A DNA stretch of 64,000 nt from Entonaema liquescens (taxonomy: Eukaryota > Ascomycota > Sordariomycetes > Xylariales > Xylariaceae): contig CADCSX010000014.1 in the NCBI GenBank assembly GCA_902805475.1, positions 62,001 to 126,000 on the forward strand, in the 5' to 3' direction. Under the pieces are notes generated by a model. The model was not told where the DNA came from, made no database searches, and saw only the letters and a program-made list of their open reading frames with translations. Positions within the stretch are counted from its first letter, which is position 1. Each line of letters begins with the position of its first letter. Shown here piece by piece: positions 45,697 to 56,163 of this stretch. The position numbers and the translations under genes are program-made.

Positions 45697-47469
45697 ATGA
45701 AATCCCTCCAGCTTCTTTTGTTGGTCGCGTCCTCGGCCGCCGCCCTGCGACTAGATAGGCGGGGTAAAGTTGTATATGACGGCTACAAGATCTTTCGCGT
45801 GGCACCGGGTGATAATGTTGTGGATTTTGAAGCTCAATTGGAATCTCTCGAGGCCATTGATCTTACCCATAACCATGGCCATGTGGAAGAGGAGCATTTC
45901 GATATTGCAGTGCCACCTGAGAGTCTTTCGGCGTTTGAGGGGCTGAACTTCACTTCTGAGGTGTTGACTGATGACCTAGGAGCTGATATAGCTCTCGAAG
46001 GGGAGCTTGCGAAATACCCTGGTAGGTTGTATTGATTAAATTATTTTGCTCAGGCTGATTCCAAGCGGTGTTTAGAACTGAGCGCGGCTGCTCTGCCAAG
46101 TCTCTCGTGGTTCGACGCATACCATGCTTACGATGACCACTTGAAGTTTTTGAAAGATATACAGTCATCTTTCTCTAACTCGGAGCTTATCAAAGCTGGA
46201 AAGTCATTTGAAGGCCGCGATATTCAGGGTATTCACCTCTGGGGAAGCGGCGGTAAGGACTCGAAACCTGCCGTATATTTCAATGGCAATGTCCACGCTC
46301 GCGAATGGATTTCTTCGAAGGTAATTTTTAGAAACAAGTTCCTACCAAGGAGCCATTACTAACACTTAATCTTAGGTGGTTGAATATATTACGTATCAAC
46401 TTGTTGCTAACTACGACAATGACACAACTGTCAAGAGCTTTTTGGATAACTACGACTTCTATATCCTGCCCATCGTTAATCCTGATGGTAAGACAATGTT
46501 ATCCTAATGATTTGAAATATTGACTCATTCGGACTAGGTTTCATCTATACACAGACTACGAACCGTTTATGGCGAAAGAATCGCCAAACACGATCCAGCA
46601 CCTCTGCTGTCGGCACAGACGTTAACAGGAACTGGCCTTATAAATGGGATGGTGAGGGCTCTTCTACAAGTCCCGGAGCAGGTTAGTTACTCCTTTAATT
46701 TCTCTTGTGACTTTATAGCAAACACCAAATATGTCATTTACTGACCGAAACTTAGAAACGTGAGTGTCTACTGAATGGAGGATATTATGGGTTAAGGGGC
46801 TCAAATATTAACTGGATTTCCTATAGGTACCGCGGTGCTGCAGCTGGCGACACCCCAGAAAACCTTGGTATCCGAAGTAAGATCTAGTACTTATCGCGAC
46901 TTGAAGGGCATTTGACTAATCTTGTCCTAGCTTTGAGTGACCAGCTAGGGAAAAAGAACGGCATCAAACTGTACATTGATTGGCACAGCTACGGACAATA
47001 TATCTTGACGTAAGCATACCTTGGACGACTTCTCCCTGCTAGCTTTGGACACGTACAACCAGCCCCTATTGCGACTCTAGTAACTAATATGAACCTTGTA
47101 GACCCTACGGTTATTCATGCTCAGCAGAAGCTTCGAACCAGGCCAAGCAAAACTCGCTAGCTAAGAACACTGCGTCTGCTATTGCGAAGCCATACGGAAC
47201 TCGATTCACTGCTGGTCCTATCTGCTCGACGCTATATGCCGCTGCCGGTGGCAGCAACGACTACGTGACTGACGTCAGCAAGGCAGAATACGGGTAAGTA
47301 ATCAGGCAATTTGTCAGCTGAATCACGCTCGAGTACTAACTTGAATGCAAGTTGGGCCATCGAGCTCCGTGACACGGGCCGTAACGGATTCACGTTACCC
47401 GCCAACCAAATCCTCCCAACTGGTATCGAGATATGGGAAGGAATGAAATATCTGTTTGCCAACATGTGA
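45697..47469 (+). CDS. M14A zinc carboxypeptidase with a 4-nt micro-exon
   Basis: Nine exons: 45697-46021, 46076-46320, 46376-46487, 46538-46681, 46756-46759, 46827-46876, 46931-47009, 47102-47293 and 47352-47469; 422 residues. Secreted (signal peptide about 1-16) with a propeptide to about residue 110. Zinc ligands H182 and E185 (N-V-H-A-R-E-W) and H312 (I-D-W-H-S), catalytic Glu E388 (A-I-E-L-R-D-T-G), substrate Arg in D-V-N-R-N-W. The fold and order fit carboxypeptidase A/B-type enzymes that trim C-terminal residues. The frame cannot be joined from exon 4 to exon 6 unless AAAC (46756-46759), flanked by TTAG and GTGAGT, is an exon; it supplies E276 and most of T277, as in relatives that have S-E-T-Y here. 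Confidence 0.87.
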
Positions 47470-47744
47470 ACACGTGCGAATCTTGTCGAGTTCCGGTGGC
47501 ATCGCTTGAGACGGGTTATGACGATTCCGAACTGGATACATATGGCTCAGACTTAGTGATGTTCGGATATTCGTCTAGATGCGGTTGTTGCCCGCAATAA
47601 ACATTAATTCTAAATGGTTAATCTATCCTCAGTCCTTCCTGAAGACGTGAAGATACTGTAACTAACAGCAGGCAATTTAACTCCGAAGTTCCTTAATAGT
47701 ATCTTGCAAAGAGGGGTATCATGGTATTGGTTTATTTGGTCACA

Positions 47745-49188
47745 TCATTTTAAATTCTTGTCCTTCTCCGTATCCGAACTCCTTGGACGAGGCTCCTCCT
47801 TTACAATCCATTCATGCCGTATCGAAATTGCTCCCATTTCAAGACCAAGCTCGCCCAAGCTACCGAAGCCCATAAATGGTTCCGGAGATTTCGCTATCGA
47901 TGCATGATATCCTACTTCTTCCGGACGTAGACGTGTTTCAGATGTATTCTCGTTAAGTGGTTGGAATCGGCGATTACTGTTTTTCTTCGATATAGGTGCA
48001 ATAGGCGGAGTGCTAAAATCTGCCGTTCCGTCAGGCGTGTATCGACCGCCGAAAAGGGGTCGCATAGTCATCGCACACGCTGCCATTACGCCGAGGCAGG
48101 GCTCAAGCGAGCTGAGTAAAATAGAGTGCGGAGAACTGAATGTGAAATCGTTGAAGTCCATTTTCACCATCTCAGCAATACGGACAATGCTAATGATACA
48201 GGGCCTGGCGGAAATGTTAGAGGGACACGCCAGATCACAATATTCAATAGTAGGACTTACAATATCAATATACCGAAGATTGCTGCTAGCCGAAGCCGCT
48301 TCTCCCATGCTAGCTCTAGTCTCAGCAGGTACGGCATCGGCATGATGAGGATCATTAGATCAGAAATCATGTTTAGGACACCCGTTGTGGTCCATGATAT
48401 CGTAGGGTTTCCACATACTCCTCCCTCGATCGATTTATCCCAGTTGTAGGCGAAGGGTCTGCATAAGAGAAAAGCGGTGAGTACAGCAGTCAACCCCCTT
48501 TATCAGGAACTGTTAGCAACCGTAACTCAATATGACACGGAATAATTGACAGAGTACACTGTATACCGGTACATACCATCCAAGGACAATAACGTAAGTA
48601 ATTCTGGCTGTTATGATGAAACTCTGTACCAGGAAGATTTTCGTGGATAGCAGGAGGATTGACACTCTGCAAAGACAAAGGCTAATTGCCCATAGTAGCT
48701 GGTTGGCGATGGTATGCTATGTTTCGCCGTCGGTGTTAGCGAACTCGATTCGCTGTGAGTCGTGATACCACAAAACATACCTTCAGGAATACCTCCGCTC
48801 CGGACTCGACGCCAAATCTATTCTTTATATCATCGATATGGTAACCTACTCCACCTAAAAGAACGGCTATCGAATATAAAGTGTTAGCTATTTTTGCCCT
48901 AACCTATTTTTTATGGGGAGTTAATACGAACATGAGATGGATACGCCTTGATAAATGACAGCGAAAAACTAAGAGCATAGTATCAGTATTGATCAGAAAA
49001 AGTATACAAGTTCTGCAACATACGCAAGCTGCAATGACGAAATAGTCGCTCCAGTCGAGTGCCCGATTCGCCCTATGCCTAGCCAAGACGCGTAGGACGA
49101 CGGATACCACCGCCAGAAAACTAAATACAATGCCGCAGGCTATGACGGCCTTCTGATCTGGGGTCTCGATGGGGAAGATGAAGGTCAT
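47745..49188 (-). CDS. PTH11-like rhodopsin-domain receptor
   Basis: Six exons on the minus strand: 49188-49024, 48968-48932, 48866-48781, 48698-48577, 48497-48261 and 48204-47745 (368 residues); all phases agree. One donor is GTTCGT, a weaker site. About seven helices, with the typical fungal rhodopsin-domain motifs: D-W-S-D-Y-F in loop 1, L-C-R-P-F-A-Y-N-W-D, C-G-N before helix 5, and L-L-S-S-L-E-P-C-L-G-V in the last helix. The cytosolic tail (from about 300) is disordered. Such proteins are plasma-membrane GPCR-like sensors in Pezizomycotina; ligand and signalling are unknown. Convergent with the carboxypeptidase gene. Confidence 0.85.
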
Positions 49189-50297
49189 ACTAGCGTTCTA
49201 AAGGCATTCGGATGAACGGAAGAAACGAGTGACTCCCTTTGAATGGAATGTAGAACGGGCACACAATTCATCAATCATTGAAAAGGCGAGACAAAATTGA
49301 CGACCGAAAGGTTATGGCCTAAGTTTACTTAAGTTTGCAAACTGCAGCATTTTCGCCTGTTAATCCCGTCGCGATGGCCTATAGGGACCAGCGGTATGGT
49401 ATGTATGTTTTTACTGGGTGCCCGGCAGGCAAAGCGCAGGGGACCTTATATGATGAACCAACGTTCTGAGGCAGCATCCCAGCAAAGAGCCTGCTGGGCT
49501 TCGTCAAACATCCTTAAGAGCACGCAGCCCTACCACCCCAACCTGACATCTTTATGTAGCAAATACCGAGGCTTCTATAGTATTAGACTTGGACAACGGT
49601 CTTAACTAGAGTTGTTAGATCCTTCTCTTAGTTTTGCCACAACATACAAATAACATACACTTCACACGAGAAGCGGTGACAGGTTAGGACCCACGAGGCA
49701 AGTAGGGTTCGTCCAAACATTACGCAACGGAAAATTCTCTACGCATTGACCTATTCGTTAAGCTAGGATTATCGAAGAGACCTCGGAAGACTGGGGTAAT
49801 ACGTCCCCTTTAGCGGGCCGTCAAGGGTCTAAATAATGATCCCTCACTTACTGGCACATTCCCCCCCGGTATTGACAGTCAAAAACGATTCCTCAAACCG
49901 AGAAATGAACACCCACACGTATGTATCAGGATACGACAAGGGACGCTCAATAACCCAAACCAGCAGTATGGGAATTATCAATTCGCCTCACCCTCAGTAA
50001 CTGAGTCGTACCAAGGTGTCGGATTGCCCGATATCATCACACCGAACCGAGTTTCGGAATTCTTACCGGGGTAAGATGTAAACCCCAACTGGAGTTGTCT
50101 TTCCACGGTAAAGCTCATGACTGGTTATCTTAACTACTTGGGACTAGTTCCTGGCTTAAAGAAATATATAGCTTTATTAAGACTGCCCTTCCCTAATTAT
50201 TGGGATAGGATAATGGGCTTTACTCATATACTTATATTTAATGAATAGTGAGTAAGAATACATCACAATGATAGGTTTCTTCTACTTGCCTTGGGTA
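49189..50297. other. Intergenic region left of the second AT-rich element
   Basis: No gene recognised. A 69-codon frame at 49396-49605 lacks support. Confidence 0.5.
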
Positions 50298-50306
50298 CCC
50301 TTGAAT
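50298..50306. repeat. Left 9-bp target-site duplication CCCTTGAAT
   Basis: The same 9 bases follow the element directly at 52195-52203. Confidence 0.85.
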
Positions 50307-50340
50307 CAGTATCACTAAAACTACAGTATCACTAAAACTA
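50307..50340 (+). repeat. 17-bp tandem duplication at the left tip
   Basis: CAGTATCACTAAAACTA occurs twice in tandem at the left end (50307-50323 and 50324-50340) but once at the right end. Confidence 0.85.
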
Positions 50341-50668
50341 AACGTCAAAAATAATAAAACTAAACCCCATCCACTTTTCACGTGACATGAGCCACTAAAG
50401 CCACAACCACAACGATTTCGACCACCAAAAATGGCCCGTTCGCGCCATGCGCATATACCCCACCCGCATTGTAATAGTAATTTTTTTAAAAAAATTTTAT
50501 AAAATAAATTTAAATAAAAATTAAATAAATTATATATAAAAAAAGAAAAAATATTATAAAATTATTTAAAAAATAATAAAAATTTATATTAAAATATTTT
50601 ATTTTATTTATATTTTTTTATAATTAAAATTTAAATAAATAAATTATAAAAAAATAAAAAAATTATAA

Positions 50669-50699
<31 letters not shown>

Positions 50700-50833
50700 A
50701 TTATATTACGTAATTATATATTTATTTTAATAATATTTATTAAATATATATTATTTTAAATATTTAATATATTAATTTATAAAATATATTTTAATAATAA
50801 TTATAATAATTTTAATAATTATAATAATTTAAT

Positions 50834-51640
50834 AACGTTAAAATCAAAAATAAATTTTAATAAAATTAAAACTTATCCATTTTTCACGTAATATAAACCA
50901 CGGAAAACCATTATAATTACGTAAAAAAAAACCCGTTCACTTACATTTTCCCATGTACGTACTCCACTCGCATTATAATAATAATATATTTCGAAAATTT
51001 TAATTTTTCAAATTTAATAAAAAATTATATATAAAAATAAATAAATTATTTAAAAATATATAAAAAATATATTAAAATTAATTAAAAAATAATAAAATTA
51101 AATAATTAAAAATTATATTATATTTTAATTTTTTATTAATTTAAATAATTATTTTAAAATTTTTATATAATAAAATTATTATATATAATTATATAAAAAT
51201 CGGAAAAATCCCGGAAAAATTAAAATTAATAATAATATTTTTTAATATATTATTAATAAAATTAAAATATTTTTTATATAATTTTTAAATTATTATACGA
51301 TTTTTTATAAATATATTTAATAATTTTTTTATTTTAAATAATTGTAAAAATAATCAAATTATCATGGTGGTTACGGTATATTACGTGAAAAGTGGATAAA
51401 TTTTAATTTTATTAAAATTTACCTTTAATTTTAACGTTATTAATAATGGTTACGGTGGTGGTTGTAATGGTTGGTAATGGTTTATAACAATGGTTTATTA
51501 TAGTTATAATAATTTTAAAAATGGATAAAGTTTAATTTTATTAAAATTAACGTTTAATTTTAATAATATCATTAAAATTAAATGTTAAAAATAATAAAAT
51601 TAAATTTTATTCATTTTCGAAATTATTATAATTATAATAA
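50834..51640. repeat. Nested, transition-decayed copies of the element ends
   Basis: Copies of the outer ends recur inside: left-type at about 50834-50990, right-type at about 51361-51445 and 51520-51560, and a left-type abutting it at about 51575-51630. Differences from the outer ends are mostly C-to-T and G-to-A. Confidence 0.65.
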
Positions 51641-51817
51641 ACCATTATTATAAATTACCATTAATTATTATAATTATTATAATTACCGCAATTACCGTAA
51701 TTATTAAAATTATTATAATTATTATTAAAATATATTTTATAAATTAATATAAAATATTTAAAATAATATATATTTAATAAATATTATTAAAATAAATATA
51801 TAATTACGTAATATAAT

Positions 51818-51848
<31 letters not shown>

Positions 51849-52194
51849 TTATAATTTTTTTATTTTTTTATAATTTATTTATTTAAATTTTAATTATAAA
51901 AAAATATAAATAAAATAAAATATTTTAATATAAATTTTTATTATTTTTTATATAATTTTATAATATTTTTTCTTTTTTTATATATAATTTATTTTATTTT
52001 TATTTAAATTTATTTTATAATTTTTTTTAAAAAAAAATTACTATTACGATGCAAGTGGGGTATATGCGCATGGCGTGAACGGGCCATTTTTGGTGGTTGA
52101 AATCGTGGTGGTTGTGGCTTTAGTGGCTTATGTCACGTGAAAAGTGGATGGGGTTTAGTTTTATTAAAATTGACGTTTAGTTTTAGTGATACTG

Positions 52195-54107
52195 CCCTTG
52201 AATGTAAATCAGTTAGTTCGCGATTTGTTTGCTCATAAAGGCTATTCTATCGTTCGATACTGTATGGAGTCCACAAACCCGGTAAAAACAATCCACTTAC
52301 CGTGACAGTTACCAGCATGTCAATCCTTCCGAATGTTAGCGTGTCCATACTAGGTAGTGTTACCTTTATGCAGTTGACAGAAGTACTAAAACACTGATAA
52401 TGATCATATTACGACGAAAGTACCTTCTGAACATGTGCCCAATTACCATTGCGGCGTGGAATATGTATTTTTGTGGTTATGACGATATCTCAAACATAGC
52501 AAGACTGGTTTTGGAGAGTCAGGAGCCGATGACCATCGTTCTAGAATATATTGGTTAAGCAGGGCTGATAGGTAAAATTAAGCACATGTTAGAGGCGGAT
52601 TTGCTACTAGTGACGCCTGGTATTCCTCTTTTTGGAGACACTGGGTTCTAGCTTTCACCCTGTCGTGGATGATTCTTTTCTAGCTGGGTTGTAAGTTCTT
52701 GTTCTTCTGAGGATCGGGCTGTTTATATGAACAGTGGAAATTGTAACCATGTGGATTTTCCTGTTAACTACCTACCTGTAGTTAAAACAAGAACAAAACC
52801 TAATTGTGTGAAGCTTATGGTAAAAGTGGCATTATTTTGAACGAGAGTGGTGTGAATAACCACGGCTCGGCAACAAACTGATTTAAAAGACCCTAACAGC
52901 TGTTGGACGTCTTAGCGTTATCTGTAAGACAGTAAAAATGCGTGTTATTTGGATTGAGCATACTGTCTTTCCATTTCGGGAATCAAATACTTGAAGTTGA
53001 CCAATCGGAAAGGAAGCCAGTAATTTCGGAATTTAAGCCACCCATCGTACCCGGACGTTTCTTCGTGTGGATACAAAAGCAAATAACAAAACATGAATTA
53101 GGTACGTGACCAAACACTTGCTTGCTGCCTTACTTATTACTCTTCAGCGTATTGAATAAACGAACCATAAAAAGAAATAGGATAAACTACCCGTACCCTT
53201 GTCACATATCTAAGGCAATGGGAAATATCACACTGGTATGATTCGTGTGCGCCTTATTTGATTAATCGATACTAATTGAGAATCCATTTCGACGGCCCAG
53301 TTCTTGTTCCATATGTTTAGTACGAGGCCCGGTAGAAGACCTGTATCTCGCGGGGAGATGGGTATTTGTCACTGAATAAAACCATGACTGTGTAAACATA
53401 TACATTTAATATGGTTATAGAAGGTACTATTTATGCTATTTGAATAGCAACCGCCGTGATGCGGTAAATTTTGTGAATCCTTAGATGCCTACGATACCTG
53501 GGTCCTTGCTTTTGCTACCCGATGTGAAATAGCCTCTGAAGGCAATCGAATCTGGATCCGAATATGGTGCAAGTGTCGAATAAAACTGCCACTACCGAGC
53601 ATTCCTGAATAGAGAAGAGTTGACGGAAACCCCCTTTGCCTTGTTTCGCATTTACCTGACCTGGAGCCGCCCCGAAAAAAAAGGAATTAGCAGCATCGCT
53701 CACTTGCCATACGCCTGAGAAGTCATGAGATAGAAACCCGAGCCGCTTTTTCCCTCGTTGTCATAGTCAAAGCGCCGCCAGAACTTGTCGAATCGCAATG
53801 AAAAAGGAATATACGCATAATTAAGCCTTGCCCAATAAACGCCAGTGTAATAAACTTCGCTTCTGCCTGGTCCTCTATCCGTCGCAATAAAATAAAAGGG
53901 AACTGCCATGTCTAAATGGCTTATTATGGGTAGGTGTGAGAAAATTTGTTGAGCCACTCTCATGGTGACTTGTGTCAACATGAGTGAAGATGAAGGTAGT
54001 AGGTTGACTGCCGGCTGACGGACGACTACTGCAAATGCTAGTAGTGGCGTTCTCTCGTCTCAAGGTCTCTCAGAGGATGGGTAAGATAAGTCGAGGCTGC
54101 CATACTG
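52195..54107. other. Gene-poor region right of the element
   Basis: Starts with the right target duplication (52195-52203). The only suggestive coding piece is a minus-strand frame at 53700-53981 (see below). Nothing else recognised. Confidence 0.5.
53700..53981 (-). other. Possible exon or gene fragment, unknown
   Basis: A 93-codon frame with a protein-like aromatic-rich segment (about V-Y-Y-T-G-V-Y-W-A-R-L-N-Y, then F-D-K-F-W-R-R-F-D-Y-D). It ends near a GTGAGC donor, followed about 45 bp later by a CTAAT, pyrimidine tract and CAG acceptor. The spliced frame meets a stop soon after. Family not recognised; could be a pseudogene remnant. Confidence 0.25.
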
Positions 54108-54728
54108 CTACATAACAGGACCGTCGAGCATAGGCCCCCCCATTTCCATGTTATCCATAGGGACGTCCATGCCTGTTCCTCGCGTCTCCATGCTAGACAT
54201 GCGTGCTTCCACCGCACCCATGCGCGACTCCATGGTCTCGATTCTTTTTTCAATGCCGTCTAGGCGCTGTTCGATGCGGTCGAAAGCTTGTGTCATCTCG
54301 TGGCTCATACGATCCATCTTATTCGTGAGGCTGCGTATACTCTGGGCTGTAGGTGTGTTTTCTTGGCCAGGATTGCTGCTGTGAACTCGAGGTTCGTGGT
54401 TGTGCTGATCGCACTGGACCTGGAAACGCCACTGATTGCCAAGCTGGACCTCGCATACCGCCTTCGCTCTCCAGGGGCAATCAACCTTCCTCGTGCTCGG
54501 ATTACGCTTCTTAGCAGTGCTGTTGTACTTGACGCCGCCACGGTCACACACTAAGTCATATCGCGTAGGCTTGTGGTCGCGATAGTTGCTAGCGCGTAGC
54601 TTCACGATTCCGAAACCCTGATCCTTCGCCACGCGTTGGATAGAGCCGATAAGATCCTCAAAGCTGGGGAAAATACCTTCGGGAGGCGATCGAAGAGCTC
54701 CGGAAGGAGCAGGATCGTTGGCGGACAT
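54108..54728 (-). CDS. FAR1-type (WRKY-GCM1 fold) DNA-binding protein with coiled coil
   Basis: ATG at 54728 gives 206 residues; the frame upstream closes at a TAA after a short GTG-initiated stretch. Residues about 28-115 have the FAR1 pattern: D-Q-G-F-G-I-V-K-L-R-A-S, a Cys in D-L-V-C-D-R-G-G, T-R-K-V-D-C-P-W-R, then H-N-H after Q-C-D-Q, giving the C-C-H-x-H zinc set of the WRKY-GCM1 superfamily. Residues about 134-185 form a regular coiled coil (M-D-R-M, I-E-Q-R-L, I-E-K-R-I, M-E-S-R-M), so a dimer is likely. The end is Met/Gly-rich. A nuclear transcription regulator is inferred. FAR1 domains are shared with MULE transposases, but no transposase core follows here. Confidence 0.8.
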   Translation of the reverse strand: MSANDPAPSGALRSPPEGIFPSFEDLIGSIQRVAKDQGFGIVKLRASNYRDHKPTRYDLVCDRGGVKYNSTAKKRNPSTRKVDCPWRAKAVCEVQLGNQWRFQVQCDQHNHEPRVHSSNPGQENTPTAQSIRSLTNKMDRMSHEMTQAFDRIEQRLDGIEKRIETMESRMGAVEARMSSMETRGTGMDVPMDNMEMGGPMLDGPVM

Positions 54729-54730
54729 AT

Positions 54731-55465
54731 TCACCGGGGTCGCTGGGGTTGTCGTCGGGCCCGGGCGCGGGTGCTCAAGGCGCTCGAGTTACCGTTGACG
54801 ACGACGCCCGGGGCGACCGCACGGTGGTGGGGGGGCTGTTGGAACGAAATGTTGGCGGTTGGAGGAGAACAACTAGGGGTGGAAGGTGGAGGGGAAAAGA
54901 GAGAAGAAGTAATAGAAGAATGTGAGTAGTTGAGGCTATCTCCAAGCTTAAGCTGTGCCTCGGGTTTCTCGGTGGGGTGGGTTGTCGGATACGGCTGCTG
55001 GTCACCGTGTGAGTTTGCTGAAGTTGACGCGGAAAATGCTGCGGTAGGACAGTGGGAAGAGTTGAATTGGGGACGAGGATCGGGGCGGAAGAAAAGAATT
55101 GGTTGGTAGGTGGGGAAAAGGAAATCGGGCATTTTGCTTACCTGAGCTGTATGAGGCTGAAGAGGCTGTAGAGGCTTGAGAGGAGGATAGCCACAAGTAC
55201 GTGTAAAGTGGGTACGCGGCTTTTGTGCACGTGCCATCTCTGGATTTAGGTTAATGTTCATGCTGTGCTGGTTCTGGTGGTTCTGGTTATTGACTTCCAG
55301 GGCACCACCTGCGCTAGTAGAGTTGGAGCTAGATCGGTTGATCTCCGGCTGAGACTGCATCTGAGGCTGCATCTGATGCGCTACTTGCCACTTGTTTGTC
55401 TGTCCTGACAGCTGGAATTCCAATCCAGGATTCGTGACCCACTGCTGATTATTGTTCCCGTCCAT
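54731..55465 (-). CDS. Uncertain Q/N-rich reading frame upstream of the FAR1 gene
   Basis: 244 codons from an ATG with good context (AAAGATGG). The first 108 residues are Gln/Asn/Pro-rich, like an activator or prion-like segment, and end at a clear GTAAGC donor (55141). The rest is S/T/P-rich and could be intron or UTR. It may be the 5' exon of the FAR1 gene with the acceptor lying before 54728, a separate gene, or chance in GC-rich DNA. I could not find a convincing YAG acceptor in the right phase. Confidence 0.35.
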   Translation of the reverse strand: MDGNNNQQWVTNPGLEFQLSGQTNKWQVAHQMQPQMQSQPEINRSSSNSTSAGGALEVNNQNHQNQHSMNINLNPEMARAQKPRTHFTRTCGYPPLKPLQPLQPHTAQVSKMPDFLFPTYQPILFFRPDPRPQFNSSHCPTAAFSASTSANSHGDQQPYPTTHPTEKPEAQLKLGDSLNYSHSSITSSLFSPPPSTPSCSPPTANISFQQPPHHRAVAPGVVVNGNSSALSTRARARRQPQRPR

Positions 55466-55605
55466 CTTTACGGATATTCTATCAGATCATCAGCGGATGT
55501 GATCTTTACTTGTTGCCTTTTGAATAACTTTATTCACCCCGGTTTGTTGTTGAAACAATTACGAATTGAATTCCGATTGAATGGGTCGGGCCTTGATTAT
55601 AAATA

Positions 55606-56163
55606 ATGGCTGCGATCGGAAATCAGTTGAAGAAATCCACAGTCGGGAACTTAGCACAAGTTAAGAAAGAGAATATGGCGGAAGAAGAGCAGCTGGAGCT
55701 AAGTATGAAGCAGCTGAATCTTTTACACATCAAGGTGCGAAAACTTTCTTAATTGTTTGCGCACCTTTTGGGCGAGAAATGGTTGATTTTTATACGTCCA
55801 TGTCATTCAATTACTGACACATGGCGGGGGGGAACAGTGTCGAGAATTAAGAACAACTATCCAGCGCATGCTTGAGGCTATTCCGAATAACTCTACTGGT
55901 ACAGTTCATATCTTCTTTCTTCCATCTGTCACCCTTTTCGCACTGAAAAACGCTGACAAATTGTAGCTGAGGAAGTTTATGAGTGTTTCGTCAAGTCAGT
56001 CGCCGCTGCAAGCGCCCAGATCAAGGACTTTAATACACTTTACAACAGTGACGAGAGTAAAAGGGTTCTCAACCAAGCTAAGAAGAGTCGCGATGCCAAC
56101 CCGAAGGGTATTAAACCATGGCGTGCTAAGGACCACCCTGACTGGTTGGATCTTGCTCAATAG
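55606..56163 (+). CDS. Small conserved helical protein, family not recognised
   Basis: Three exons: 55606 (or ATG 55675)-55734, 55838-55898 and 55967-56163, giving 128 or 105 residues. Introns of 103 and 68 bp; donors GTGCGA and GTACAG are weak but the phases fit. The downstream start at 55675 (M-A-E-E-E-Q) looks more natural; the longer form adds a basic stretch. Sequence: helical E-E-Q-L-E-L-S-M-K-Q-L, C-R-E-L-R-T-T-I-Q-R-M-L, a middle helix, then a basic end with K-P-W-R-A-K-D-H-P-D-W-L. It has the size and helical style of small Mediator-type subunits, but I cannot confirm that. Divergent from the Q/N-rich frame. Confidence 0.65.

Larger units (their letters stand above)
50307..52194. mobile_element. 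1.9-kb long-inverted-repeat element (MULE-like) with nested decayed copies
   Basis: Ends CAGTATCACTAAAACT / AGTTTTAGTGATACTG, flanked by the 9-bp duplication CCCTTGAAT. Arms of about 500 bp (roughly 50324-50822 and 51698-52194) are inverted copies of each other, with tips of normal composition (about 150-170 bp) and AT-rich inner parts including matching TA runs and an ATTACGTAAT site. A 9-bp target duplication and long terminal inverted repeats are typical of Mutator-like elements, but no transposase is present, so it is non-autonomous or fully decayed. The middle (about 50830-51640) holds further, more degraded copies of the same ends. Confidence 0.82.

Noticed and set aside
52545..52670. 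5S rRNA-like words (TTAAGCAGGGCTGAT, CGCCTGG)
   Set aside because: The full 5S order and pairing are absent; matches are scattered.
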